A stretch of DNA of 64,000 bases, taken from positions 10,070-74,069 of the forward strand of contig JBAXRO010000002.1 in NCBI GenBank assembly GCA_037131165.1, read 5' to 3'. The notes beneath the pieces are model-generated. The model did no database searches. It had not been told where the DNA came from and saw only the letters and a program-made list of their open reading frames with translations. How positions within the stretch are numbered: position 1 is the stretch's first letter; each line of letters begins with the position of its first letter. Shown here one piece after another: positions 43,009 to 51,670 of this stretch. This stretch comes from WLNJ01 sp037131165. GTDB lineage: Bacteria; Actinomycetota; Thermoleophilia; Solirubrobacterales; Solirubrobacteraceae. The translations under genes were made by a program, and so were the position numbers.

Positions 43009-44931
43009 ATGAAGAGGGTTCCGAGCAAGCTTGTCCCGTTCGCGATCGCCATGGCCGTGTTCTCGGCGTCGGCGTCGTCCGCTGTCGCGAGGACCGTTTC
43101 GAACACGAAGGACGGCAGGCCCAACATCGTCATCGTGATGACCGACGACCAGTCGGTCGAGGACTTGGACGCCAAGGGGATCGACACCGGAACGGGGCGG
43201 GCAATTGACGCCATGCCCGCAGTCGCCCAACTGCTCACCGGCAAGGGAGCACGGTTCGACAACGCGATCGACTCCTTCCCCCTTTGCTGCCCGTCCAGGG
43301 CGACGTTCATCACCGGCCAGTACGCCCACAACCACGGAGTCGGGGGCAACTTCTTCCCTTACGGCTGGTACGGGATGACGGACCGGGCCAACACCCTCCC
43401 GAAGTGGCTCAAGGACTCCGGGTACTACACGGCCGCGGTCGGCAAGTGGCTCAACGGCTACGGAGCGGGAACCTCCGCCGACAAGGACGCGCAAGGCAAT
43501 CCGCTCAAGGCGGGCGGCGAAAAGCCCGCCGGTTTCGACAACTGGAACGGCGCGGTCGACGTCTCCGCCTACGACTACTTCAATCTCGCCCTCAACCAGA
43601 ACGGAACCGTGAAGTACTGGGGCGACAAGAATTACGCCAAGGCGCTCAACGACTTCGCCCGCATCCAGGTGATGGGTCCGGCCGCCAAGAGCATCTTCAC
43701 CGTGCTTGAGCGGGCGGCCGATCTCTTCGGCAACACCAATCCCTCGGCGTCGCTCAGCGAGAAGCTCGGCGCCTTGGGGAAGGCGGCGGCCGATCCGACC
43801 ACCTACGGAGCAGTGCCCAAGCCCGGTTGTGACAGCACCACCAATCGCTACAACCTCACCAAGAGCTGCTATTCGCCCGACGTCACGGCGGCGATCTCAG
43901 ACTCGATCATCAAGTCGCAGAAGAGCTCGAAGAAGCCCTTCTTCCTCTGGTGGTCGCCGGCCTCCCCGCACAGGGAGGACGTCAACGGCGGGATCCGCAA
44001 CGGCCTCCGAGGGGGAGTCCGCTACAAGGCGCTTCCGGGCAATCCAAAGAAGGAAGACGTCCAGCCGTCAAAGATCGTCCCCGACCCGCGGCCGGCTCCC
44101 CGCTACGCGAAGGCCAAGTTCGACTGGACCAAGATCACCTCCAAGCCGTCGTTCGACGCTGCGCCAACCGACAAACCGGCCAGCCAGCGCGAGAACCCCG
44201 TGTTGAAGAAGCCCCTTTCCGCTCTCGACCGACAGCGCCTCGAAGCCAACTACAACGGCCGACTCGCCTCGCTGAAGGCCGTCGACGATGGCTTCAAGAA
44301 GATCTACGACACCCTCAAAGCGACCAAGCAGCTCGACAACACGCTCTTCGTCTTCACCTCGGACAACGGCTGGTTGAATGGCGAGCACAGGGTCCCCGGG
44401 GACAAGTTCCTTCCCTACGAGGAGTCGATCCGGGTGCCGCTGATCATGCGTGGCCCCGGGATCCCCGCCGGGCGCAGGGTCAGCAACCTCGTGACCAACG
44501 TCGACTTTGCGTCGACGATCCTCGAGGTGGCCAAGGCGACGGCGACGGCGGGACGCGTCCAGGACGGCATCTCGCTGCTCGGGCTCGCCAAGGGCACAGC
44601 GAACCCGCTGCCGAGGGCCATCGCGCTCGAGGCGAATGCGCCTCTGTTCGCCGATGCCTCGATGCCGCAGCAGTGGGACCATCCCTACCGCGGGGTCAGG
44701 ACCGATCGCTGGAAGTACGTGATCTGGTGTGAGAAGAACAACCCGGAAGCGAAGGACGCCCAGACCTGCACGCCCAACGGTGACAAGGAGCTCTACGACC
44801 TCCAAGCCGACCGGTACGAACTGAACAACCTCGCCGACAACCCGGCCTACGCCGTGATTCAAGCCGCCCTTCAGGCGAAGCTCGACACTCTCAAGGCGTG
44901 CTCCGGGCTGGGCTGTCGGATACCGCAGTGA
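43009..44931 (+). CDS. Secreted arylsulfatase
   Basis: A 640-residue exported sulfatase. Signal peptide (about 1-27) precedes the catalytic domain: MTDDQ supplies the metal-binding Asp pair, and FPLCCPSRATFITGQYAHNHG holds the CxPSR modification site, in which Cys93 would become formylglycine. VGKWLNGYG, FVFTSDNGWLNGEHR and RVPLIMRGPGIPAG are further family motifs. It cleaves sulfate esters outside the cell. The extra Cys next to the FGly site may matter for maturation. It is expressed from a good promoter and ends in a perfect hairpin. A formylglycine-generating enzyme is not in this window. Confidence 0.93.
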   Translation: MKRVPSKLVPFAIAMAVFSASASSAVARTVSNTKDGRPNIVIVMTDDQSVEDLDAKGIDTGTGRAIDAMPAVAQLLTGKGARFDNAIDSFPLCCPSRATFITGQYAHNHGVGGNFFPYGWYGMTDRANTLPKWLKDSGYYTAAVGKWLNGYGAGTSADKDAQGNPLKAGGEKPAGFDNWNGAVDVSAYDYFNLALNQNGTVKYWGDKNYAKALNDFARIQVMGPAAKSIFTVLERAADLFGNTNPSASLSEKLGALGKAAADPTTYGAVPKPGCDSTTNRYNLTKSCYSPDVTAAISDSIIKSQKSSKKPFFLWWSPASPHREDVNGGIRNGLRGGVRYKALPGNPKKEDVQPSKIVPDPRPAPRYAKAKFDWTKITSKPSFDAAPTDKPASQRENPVLKKPLSALDRQRLEANYNGRLASLKAVDDGFKKIYDTLKATKQLDNTLFVFTSDNGWLNGEHRVPGDKFLPYEESIRVPLIMRGPGIPAGRRVSNLVTNVDFASTILEVAKATATAGRVQDGISLLGLAKGTANPLPRAIALEANAPLFADASMPQQWDHPYRGVRTDRWKYVIWCEKNNPEAKDAQTCTPNGDKELYDLQADRYELNNLADNPAYAVIQAALQAKLDTLKACSGLGCRIPQ

Positions 44932-44937
44932 GCGAAG

Positions 44938-44972
44938 TTGGGGTCGGGGCCGGATCGCGGACCCGACCCCAA
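44938..44972 (+). terminator. Hairpin terminator after sulfatase
   Basis: Perfect 11-bp stem TTGGGGTCGGG/CCCGACCCCAA with a 13-base loop, beginning 6 bases after the stop; no U-tract. Confidence 0.6.
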
Positions 44973-45039
44973 CCGGTCGCCCGGTGCCAGGCGATCAGGA
45001 TGTTTGTGGCGAACTGGCGAAGTCTTTACCTGCGACCGG

Positions 45040-45045
45040 TAACCT
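45040..45045 (+). promoter_or_regulatory. Putative -10 element (TAACCT) of leaderless glycosidase gene
   Basis: TAACCT lies 7 bases before the GTG at 45053. Confidence 0.5.
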
Positions 45046-45052
45046 CGTTCCG

Positions 45053-46693
45053 GTGATCGTCCCTCGCGTCAGAATGATCTTGCTCGCTGGCATCGTCTCG
45101 GTGGCCGTGGGTGCTGCGCTGCCGACAGCGGCCAGCGCCGGGTTCCAGCTTGGGATCGACGGGTCGGGGCTGAACCTTGGCCTCAGCAACACGAGTAGTT
45201 CCGAGACGCTGGTAACGGCAACCGGTTCCTCAGTCTTCAGACGCTTCGTGTACTGGAGCCAAGTCGCTCCGCAGCGGCCGGGCAATCCGACCGATCCGTC
45301 GGACCCGGCCTACAAGTGGGCGGCGCCGGATCAACTAGCCAGAATTGCGGCGGGAGCTGGCACCTCCGCCATGTTTGCAATGTACTCGGCACCGAGCTGG
45401 GCGGAAGGAGCAAACCGGCCGACGACGGGCTACGGGCGACTGATGAATGAGCCCCCCTATCCCGGGTCTTGGAGACCAAACCCCGTTGAACTCGGGTACT
45501 TCGCGCAGGCTTTGGCGAAACGCTACGACGGGAACACGCCAGACCCGCTGTTCCCCGGACGGAAGTTACCGGCCGTCAACCTGTTTGAGGCTTGGAACGA
45601 GCCGAACTACAAGATGTTCTTGGCGCCGCAGTGCACCAAGGGGACCATGATCGCAGGAAACATCTGTACCAGCGGCGGAAAGCTTGCGGCGCCGGAGCAC
45701 TACCGACTGATGCTCAATGAATTCTTCAAAGGAGTCAAGAATTCCCAGCCGTCTGCCGTCGTCATCGGCGGTGCTCTTGGCCCTTACGGGAACAGCTCAC
45801 AGGGCTACGAGATCGACCCGCAGGTCTTCGCCAGGAGCCTCCTCTGCTTGGGTGGAAGCGCTGCTGCTCCATCTCCGCTTCCCGCGCGATCGTGTCCAGT
45901 CAAGGTGAATCTCGATGGACTTTCCTTCCATCCCTACACGCTCACTGGGACACCTACTACGAAGGCCTCATCGCCCAACGGTGGCGCGCTCGGTAACGCG
46001 CCTGATCTGCGTCGGGCGCTCGACCGCGCTGCCTCGACCGGCTCGGTTCTTCCTGCCGGCAGGAAGGTCCTATGGGAGACCGAGACGGGATGGATGACCT
46101 GCCCGCCCTGCAGGTCGACAGTGAACGCGGGACAAGCAATTGGAGTAGCTCCTGATGTAGCCGCCCGTTACACGGCAGAGATGATCTACCGAGCTTGGTC
46201 GTGGGGGGTCGATGGACTGGTCTGGTACGGAATCCTCGACAGTCCAACGTGGCCGGCTGGACTCAATTATCGCTGCGCGCTTTCCGCGACGACGCGATTC
46301 GAATTCTGCCCGGCAGCGGGTCAGTCTGACGCGGTCGCGAAGCCCTCCCTGGCTGCCTTCCGCTTCCCGCTCTTCTCCGCGAAGACCTCCTCCACCATGG
46401 CGTTTTCCTGGGTCCTGAGTCCGTGCAAGGTCCCCGGCTCTACTGTCAGGTTAGAGGTCCTCAGCAGCAGAACGAAGAAGTGGAGCGCGCTCAACGTTCC
46501 CGGCCCTGTCGACCCGAAAACCAAGAGGCCGACTTCAATTCCGCTGACCCTGACTTTGCCAGCCGGCACCGACGGCACAGCGAAGAGCGCCGCGTGGACG
46601 ATCCCGACTTACACGACCTCGATCCGCGCCACGGCGAGTGGAACAGGCTGCAGCACCGAGACCAGCATCGCCATGCCGATCGCCTCCAAGTGA
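45053..46693 (+). CDS. Secreted glycoside hydrolase-like protein (clan GH-A)
   Basis: A 546-residue exported protein with a signal peptide (MILLAGIVSVAVGAALPTAASA). The barrel region contains FEAWNEPNYKMF, where Glu183 fits the acid/base of clan A glycosidases, and LWETETGWM, where Glu344 fits the nucleophile. The family resembles GH39/GH5 type proteins, but the substrate is unknown. The C-terminal 130 residues form a beta-sandwich. Codon use seems looser and less GC-rich than in neighbours (for example TTC/TTT, AGG, AGA and GTA in runs), hinting at transfer. It overlaps the next gene by four bases (GTGA). Confidence 0.65.
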   Translation: MIVPRVRMILLAGIVSVAVGAALPTAASAGFQLGIDGSGLNLGLSNTSSSETLVTATGSSVFRRFVYWSQVAPQRPGNPTDPSDPAYKWAAPDQLARIAAGAGTSAMFAMYSAPSWAEGANRPTTGYGRLMNEPPYPGSWRPNPVELGYFAQALAKRYDGNTPDPLFPGRKLPAVNLFEAWNEPNYKMFLAPQCTKGTMIAGNICTSGGKLAAPEHYRLMLNEFFKGVKNSQPSAVVIGGALGPYGNSSQGYEIDPQVFARSLLCLGGSAAAPSPLPARSCPVKVNLDGLSFHPYTLTGTPTTKASSPNGGALGNAPDLRRALDRAASTGSVLPAGRKVLWETETGWMTCPPCRSTVNAGQAIGVAPDVAARYTAEMIYRAWSWGVDGLVWYGILDSPTWPAGLNYRCALSATTRFEFCPAAGQSDAVAKPSLAAFRFPLFSAKTSSTMAFSWVLSPCKVPGSTVRLEVLSSRTKKWSALNVPGPVDPKTKRPTSIPLTLTLPAGTDGTAKSAAWTIPTYTTSIRATASGTGCSTETSIAMPIASK

Positions 46694-47634
46694 GCGACGA
46701 CAAGTTCGAACTCGGAGCCGAGATCGACACCGACGGCTCCTTCCGCCGTCAGGAGAACATCTTCCGCTCAGCCGTCACAGTTGACGGCAGCAGCCCTTTC
46801 CCGGCCGAGGCAGGCCGCTACCACCTCTACATCTCCTGGGCCTGCCCGTGGGCCCACAGGGCTGCAATCGCCCGACAGCTGAAGGGCCTCGACGGAGTCG
46901 TGTCGATGTCGGCGGTGGATCCGATCCGCGACGCGCGCGGCTGGGCGTTCACCGGCGGCGAGTACACCGACCCGGTCAACGGCTTCGAGTTCCTCAAGGA
47001 GGCCTACCTCGAGGCCGAACCCGCCTTCGACCAACGCGTCACCGTCCCCGTCCTTTGGGACAAGGAGAGCGGCACGATCGTCAACAACGAATCGAGCGAG
47101 CTGCTGAGGATCTTCGACTCCGGATTCGGCGACCTGGCGAATGACTCCATGACCCTCTACCCGGAACAGTGGCGAAGCGAGATCGACTCGATCAACCAAG
47201 TGGTCTACGACCGGGTCAACAACGGCGTGTACAAGGCCGGCTTCGCGACAACACAGTCGGCCTACGAGACAGCAGTCGAACCCCTTTTCGCGACACTCGA
47301 CGAGCTCGATTCACGGCTATCGGGGCAACGGTGGCTCGTCGGCAGCGAGTCCCCGACCGAGGCCGACTGGCGGCTCTTCACGACCCTCGTCCGCTTCGAT
47401 GCCGTCTACGTCGGCCACTTCAAGTGCAACATCAGGAGGATCGCCGACTACCCCTCGCTCTCGGGCTACCTGCGCGACCTCTACAGGCAGCCCGGAATCG
47501 CGGAGACCGTCCGGATCGATGAGATCAAGGCGCACTATTACGCGACCCATCCGATGATCAACCCCACGGGGATCATCCCGTCCGGCCCGGAACTCGACCT
47601 CGATTCCGATCCGGGTCGTGAGCACCTCGTCTGA
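46690..47634 (+). CDS. Glutathionyl-hydroquinone reductase-like protein (xi-class GST)
   Basis: A 314-residue GST superfamily protein. ISWACPWAHRAAIARQLKGL contains the catalytic Cys of the YqjG/ECM4 family, which removes a thiol from thiolated hydroquinones. Downstream are NNESSELLRIF, LYPEQWRSEIDSINQVVYDRVNNGVYKAGFAT and TEADWRLFTTLVRFD, all close to the family. Actinobacteria normally use mycothiol instead of glutathione, so the native thiol is uncertain. GTG 46690 overlaps the previous stop as GTGA, so translation appears coupled. Confidence 0.9.
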   Translation: MSDDKFELGAEIDTDGSFRRQENIFRSAVTVDGSSPFPAEAGRYHLYISWACPWAHRAAIARQLKGLDGVVSMSAVDPIRDARGWAFTGGEYTDPVNGFEFLKEAYLEAEPAFDQRVTVPVLWDKESGTIVNNESSELLRIFDSGFGDLANDSMTLYPEQWRSEIDSINQVVYDRVNNGVYKAGFATTQSAYETAVEPLFATLDELDSRLSGQRWLVGSESPTEADWRLFTTLVRFDAVYVGHFKCNIRRIADYPSLSGYLRDLYRQPGIAETVRIDEIKAHYYATHPMINPTGIIPSGPELDLDSDPGREHLV

Positions 47635-47727
47635 AAAATCGCCCTTTTGGCGCTTGAGAGCGCCCTCAGGCCGCTACCCTGAAGGCCAGGCCGGAGTCCC
47701 TCCCACCTCGACCGAAACGGTGACATC

Positions 47728-48939
47728 GTGACCAACTTCCTCCGCACAACTTCAACGAAGAGTCTGATCGCAGCCGGACTGGCCTCGGTCGGATTGTTTG
47801 CCGGAGGCGCCATGGTCGCCACCGGTGCCGGCTCGAACGACGCCACGCCCGCTCCGAAGCCGCTCGCCAAGGCAGTCGCCGACTCGCTTGGTTCGGATGT
47901 CGCATTCGAGGGAGTCTCGGCGCGGGTCAAGTTCACCAATCGCCTGCTCGACTCCTCCGGGATCACGTCCGGCACCGACCCGGTGATGGGCGGCGGCAGC
48001 GGGCGCTTCTGGGCCGACCCGGACGGACGCTTCAGGATCGAGCTGCAGTCCGACGGCGGTGGCGGTGACGCCCAGATCGTCTCGGACGGCAAGCAGGTCT
48101 GGGTGAACTACGCGATGGCGGGAGCGTGGAAGGCCACCCTGCCCAGCGAGGAGAGCTCGAAGAAGTACAAGGACTCGGAGTGGCCCCCTTCGGTCAAGGC
48201 CGTCGCCCGCGCCATCGAGGCCATCAGCGGTGACGCCACCGTTTCGGGAGCGACCCCGGACAACATCGGTGGCCGCCCTGCCTACACGGTCGAGATCTCA
48301 CCCAAGGACACCAGCGGCCTGTTCGCCGGGGGCAAGGTCTCGTGGGATGCCGAGAACGGAGCGCCGCTCGCGGTCTCGATCCTCGCCAAGGGCGATTCGA
48401 CGCCAGTGCTCGACATGCGGGCGACCGAGGTCACCTTCGGGCCGGTTGACGCGTCCGTCTTCGATGCCGCACCGCCTGCCGGAGCCAAGGTCGTCGACCT
48501 CGAGGCAGCCAAGGCCGAACTGAAGAAGGAAAAGGCCGCCTCGAAGGGCAGGTCGGACAAGCCGGTCACGGGCCGCGAGGCGGTCCAGGCGAAGCTCAGC
48601 TTCGACCTCGTCGCCCCGGCGACACTCGCCGGACGCAAGCTCGAGCGGGTCATGCTCGTCGGCGAAGGCAAGAAGGCCGGAGCCGCACTCGCTTACGGGT
48701 CAGGCATGGATGCCCTGCTCGTCGTCCAGATGCCGGATTCCGGCAAGAAGGTCGGTACCGGCGGTGACTGGAGCGAAGAGGGGATCTCGCTGCCGACCGA
48801 GAAGATCGGTTCGGTCGAGGCCCTCAAGCTCGGAACCCCCCTCGGGTCGGCAGTGTCGTTCGTCCGGGACGGGGTCAGGTTCACTGTCGCCGGCTCGGTC
48901 AAGGCCGACACGACCGCCTTGGCGGCGAGCCAGCTCTAA
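47728..48939 (+). CDS. Exported LolA/RseB-like protein
   Basis: A 403-residue exported protein. Signal peptide (LIAAGLASVGLFAGGAMVATGAG) precedes a beta-sheet domain with GRFWADPDGRFRIELQSDGG, QIVSDGKQVWVNYAM and RPAYTVEISPKDTSGLF, then EVTFGPVDASVFDAAPP, the pattern of LolA/RseB-like concave sheets that bind lipids or lipoproteins. A charged linker (about 265-290) leads to a second domain. In Gram-positive relatives such proteins sit outside the membrane and bind lipids or sense stress. It precedes an ABC-2 transporter by 6 bases, suggesting one operon. Start GTG 47728 lacks a clear ribosome site. Confidence 0.65.
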   Translation: MTNFLRTTSTKSLIAAGLASVGLFAGGAMVATGAGSNDATPAPKPLAKAVADSLGSDVAFEGVSARVKFTNRLLDSSGITSGTDPVMGGGSGRFWADPDGRFRIELQSDGGGGDAQIVSDGKQVWVNYAMAGAWKATLPSEESSKKYKDSEWPPSVKAVARAIEAISGDATVSGATPDNIGGRPAYTVEISPKDTSGLFAGGKVSWDAENGAPLAVSILAKGDSTPVLDMRATEVTFGPVDASVFDAAPPAGAKVVDLEAAKAELKKEKAASKGRSDKPVTGREAVQAKLSFDLVAPATLAGRKLERVMLVGEGKKAGAALAYGSGMDALLVVQMPDSGKKVGTGGDWSEEGISLPTEKIGSVEALKLGTPLGSAVSFVRDGVRFTVAGSVKADTTALAASQL

Positions 48940-48945
48940 GCCGGG

Positions 48946-49920
48946 ATGGACCAGTCCATCCCGGTCTCCGTCCGGGGACTGACCAAGCAGTACGGCGAGA
49001 TCCGGGCAGTTGACGACGTCGACCTGACCGTTGAGGCAGGTGACGTCTTCGGCTACCTGGGTCCGAACGGCGCCGGGAAGACGACCTCGATGCGGATGAT
49101 GCTCGGGCTGATCAGGCCGACCGCCGGCTCGGTGAGGGTCTTCGGCCGCGATCCGCAACAGTCGGTCTCAGCTCTCGAGGGGGTCGCGGGCTTCGTCGAG
49201 GCGCCACGCTTCTACCCGTACCTCGACGGTCGCACCAACCTCAGGCTGTTGGCCTCCCTCGATGGGCGTGATGCCCGTTCGCTGGTCGAGGAGGTGCTCG
49301 AGGTGGTCGAGCTGCGCGACAGAGGGCGCGACAAGGTCGGCGGCTATTCGCACGGGATGAGGCAGAGGCTCGGGATCGCCGCCGCCCTGCTCAGGCAACC
49401 GAAGCTGCTGATGCTCGACGAGCCCGCAACGGGCCTCGACCCAGCCGGGATGCGAGACATGCGCAAACTCGTTCGCAGGCTGGCCGACGACGGCATGACC
49501 GTGATCCTCTCCAGCCACCTGATGGCCGAAGTCGAGGAGCTCTGCGATCGGGTGGCGATCATCCGAACGGGGAAGATCGTCTACGAGGGAAGGCTCGACG
49601 AGCTCCGACGGGCGGCGGGGCTCTCGTACACGCTCCGCACGACCGACGACCCGAAGGCCCGCTCGGTCCTCGGGTCGGCGGCGGGGATCGAAGCCGCAGC
49701 CGACGGGCCCCAGGGCGAACTGCGCTTCCACCCCGAGGACGAATCCGCTGTGGCAGGGCTGTCATCGGCACTCGTCGAGTCCGGGATGGGGATCGTCGAA
49801 CTCTCGCCTCGATCCGCAAGCCTCGAGGACCTCTTCTTCGACCTGACGGAGGGGGCCGACGCCGAGGCATCGGCAGCACGGCTCGACAAGGGGATCGAAG
49901 CAGTCGAGGGCGGCCAGTGA
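48946..49920 (+). CDS. ABC transporter ATP-binding protein
   Basis: A 324-residue ATPase of the ABC-2 (CcmA/BcrA-like) type. Walker A is GPNGAGKTT, the signature GGYSHGMRQRLGIA, Walker B LLMLDEPATGLDP and the switch His in LSSHLMAEVEELC. After about residue 215 a C-terminal extension with a regulatory beta domain follows. It drives the permease encoded next, whose start overlaps its stop by four bases (GTGA). Substrate may be a lipid, lantibiotic or drug. Confidence 0.92.
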   Translation: MDQSIPVSVRGLTKQYGEIRAVDDVDLTVEAGDVFGYLGPNGAGKTTSMRMMLGLIRPTAGSVRVFGRDPQQSVSALEGVAGFVEAPRFYPYLDGRTNLRLLASLDGRDARSLVEEVLEVVELRDRGRDKVGGYSHGMRQRLGIAAALLRQPKLLMLDEPATGLDPAGMRDMRKLVRRLADDGMTVILSSHLMAEVEELCDRVAIIRTGKIVYEGRLDELRRAAGLSYTLRTTDDPKARSVLGSAAGIEAAADGPQGELRFHPEDESAVAGLSSALVESGMGIVELSPRSASLEDLFFDLTEGADAEASAARLDKGIEAVEGGQ

Positions 49921-50738
49921 AACGCCCATCCACCCTCGCCGTCTATCGATGGGAAATCCGCAAGCTCCGCTCCCAGAAGCGCACCTACCTGGGCCTCGGC
50001 GCGGCAGTCGTCGTGCCCCTGATCTTCTCGACCGCGGTGGCCCTGCAGCCCGGCGGCCCCGAGGACGTGCCGTTCGGTCGCTACATCCAGGACACGGGCC
50101 TTGCGATCCCGCTGGTGATGCTGCTCTTCGGCTCGATCTGGCTGTTCCCTCTGATAACCGCCCTCGTCTCAGGCGACATCGTCGCCGCCGAGGATCAGAA
50201 CGGGACCCTCAAGACGATCCTGACCCGCTCGGTCGAGCGCAGCCAGATCTACACGGCCAAAGCCCTCGCCGCGTTCTCCTACGCGATCCTCGCAATCGTG
50301 CTGACCGGAGCTACGGCGGTGACCTCGGGCATCATCGTCTCCGGCTTCAATCCGGTGACGAGCCTCTCGGGTCAGCTGATCCAACCCGGGGAGGCACTCG
50401 GGCTGGTGGCGGTAAGCCACGCCGTGTACCTGATGCCGATCCTCGCCGTCGCAAGCTTCGCACTCCTGCTCTCGACCGTCACCCGCAACAGCGCAGCAGC
50501 AGTAGTCGGCACCCTGATGTTCAGCCTGCTGCTGCAGCTGATCACGATCGTCCCTGGCCTCGAGGGACTGAAGCCCTACCTGCTGAGCACACAGTTCAAT
50601 GCCTGGCAGGGGCTGCTGCGGAGCCCTGCCGACTGGGATCCGATCATCAGGGCGAGCTGGGTCTGTGCTCTCTACGCGATCCCGTCACTGCTGGTCGGAT
50701 TGACCGTCTTCATCCGGCGGGATGTCACCGGAGGGTGA
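49917..50738 (+). CDS. ABC-2 type transporter permease
   Basis: A 273-residue permease with six hydrophobic segments. After a basic N-terminus (YRWEIRKLRSQKRTYL) come FGSIWLFPLITALVSGDIVAAEDQNGTLKTILTRSVERSQIYTAK-type sequence with the EDQNGTLK coupling loop typical of ABC-2 permeases. It starts in a GTGA overlap with the ATPase gene and ends over the end of a small minus-strand gene (54-base antisense overlap). Confidence 0.88.
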   Translation: MKRPSTLAVYRWEIRKLRSQKRTYLGLGAAVVVPLIFSTAVALQPGGPEDVPFGRYIQDTGLAIPLVMLLFGSIWLFPLITALVSGDIVAAEDQNGTLKTILTRSVERSQIYTAKALAAFSYAILAIVLTGATAVTSGIIVSGFNPVTSLSGQLIQPGEALGLVAVSHAVYLMPILAVASFALLLSTVTRNSAAAVVGTLMFSLLLQLITIVPGLEGLKPYLLSTQFNAWQGLLRSPADWDPIIRASWVCALYAIPSLLVGLTVFIRRDVTGG

Positions 50739-50837
50739 TTCCCGGAGGACCGCCCAAATGGCGGTCAGCACCGCCACGAAGTAGCCGACGAACGGGAGCC
50801 ACATGAACGGCGAGGCCGAGCCGGCGATCGGGATCAT
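50685..50837 (-). CDS. 50-residue single-pass membrane protein
   Basis: Short gene with one hydrophobic helix (FMWLPFVGYFVAVLTAIWAVL), a short N-terminus and an acidic C-terminus. ATG 50837 shares TGATG with the stop of the DsbB-like gene, so it should be co-translated. I see no known domain. Its last 54 bases overlap the end of the ABC permease gene on the other strand. Its conserved operon position supports a real gene. Confidence 0.6.
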   Translation of the reverse strand: MIPIAGSASPFMWLPFVGYFVAVLTAIWAVLRESPSGDIPPDEDGQSDQQ

Positions 50838-51412
50838 CAGCCCTCCCAGTTCCTGAGCGGACCCTCGTAGTGGGTCGGGTTGTCGGGGCAGGCACGCACG
50901 TCACACTCCGCGGCGACTGCGATCACGTTCGCGAAACAGAGCACGAGACCGGCGACTGCGGCGAACCGACCGGCGATGCGGGCAAGCGAAGGCGGATCGC
51001 CCTGCTGCTCGTCGAACTGCCTCTGGAAGCAGAGCACCGCCCCGATCGCCAAGAGCAGCACGCAGAAGACGATGAAGGCCCAAGTGTAGAGGTGGAACCC
51101 GAACACCGCCGAGCCGTAGGAACCCGTACCCGGGACGACGTGCAGGGCCACTTGCCTGAGGGAGATCGCGCCGCCGAGCACGGCTCCGAGGATCGCGATT
51201 CCGTAGTGCAGCGGCCGGGGCCGCCAGAGGGCGTTGAGAGTCAGGCCGAAGGCCGCGCCGAGCATCCCGAGGCGGATCAGCAGGCAGAGCGGGCAAGGGA
51301 GTTCGCTGTCCGCGAATTGGATGAAGAAGGCGCCGGCGACGACTCCGTAGAGGACGGTCGCCGCAACGGCGTTGAGCACCTGCATGACCGATCGGGTGGT
51401 CCACCCCGTCAC
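50837..51412 (-). CDS. DsbB-like disulfide bond formation protein
   Basis: A 191-residue membrane protein with four or five helices. The first redox pair is CPLC in ADSELPCPLCLLIRLG, the second is CDVRAC in the final extracytoplasmic part (AAECDVRACPDNP). DsbB-type proteins oxidise thiol oxidases and pass electrons to quinone. GTG 51412 overlaps the preceding 50-residue gene as GTGA. Together with two tiny membrane proteins it forms a compact operon, and oxidation of Cys-rich secreted proteins such as the RCC1 propeller may be a use. Confidence 0.85.
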   Translation of the reverse strand: MTGWTTRSVMQVLNAVAATVLYGVVAGAFFIQFADSELPCPLCLLIRLGMLGAAFGLTLNALWRPRPLHYGIAILGAVLGGAISLRQVALHVVPGTGSYGSAVFGFHLYTWAFIVFCVLLLAIGAVLCFQRQFDEQQGDPPSLARIAGRFAAVAGLVLCFANVIAVAAECDVRACPDNPTHYEGPLRNWEG

Positions 51413-51561
51413 AGGTCGAGCTCGATCCTGTCGGTCAGGTGATAGCGGAACATCAGCGCGGTCAGCAACAGGCCGACAAGGCCGACCACGAGCGCCGGCC
51501 TGACCCGCCCGATCAGGGCAAGCAGAAAGGCGACCCCGAAGGCGAGGAAGACCAGTGACAC
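51409..51561 (-). CDS. 50-residue membrane protein, DUF5993-like
   Basis: Short gene with two hydrophobic stretches (VFLAFGVAFLLALIG and ALVVGLVGLLLTALMF) separated by RVRP, then a YHLTDRIELDL tail. It resembles the tiny DUF5993 proteins that I recall next to DsbB-like genes in other bacteria; this is from memory and not checked. The stop overlaps the DsbB start as GTGA. GTG 51561 is the first usable start; upstream in frame a stop lies nearby. Confidence 0.6.
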   Translation of the reverse strand: MSLVFLAFGVAFLLALIGRVRPALVVGLVGLLLTALMFRYHLTDRIELDL

Positions 51562-51658
51562 TTCAGGCCCTGCTCGACGGGCGTTGGGCAGCGATGCTCA
51601 TCGGGGCAAAAGCTATGCGGCGATGGGGACGGGACCGGCCCGTCGAGCGTGCGGCTGG

Positions 51659-51664
51659 CATATT
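51659..51664 (+). promoter_or_regulatory. Putative -10-like element (CATATT) before methyltransferase
   Basis: CATATT is 6 bases before the ATG at 51671. It is close to but not exactly TANNNT. Confidence 0.35.
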
Positions 51665-51670
51665 CCGCTG

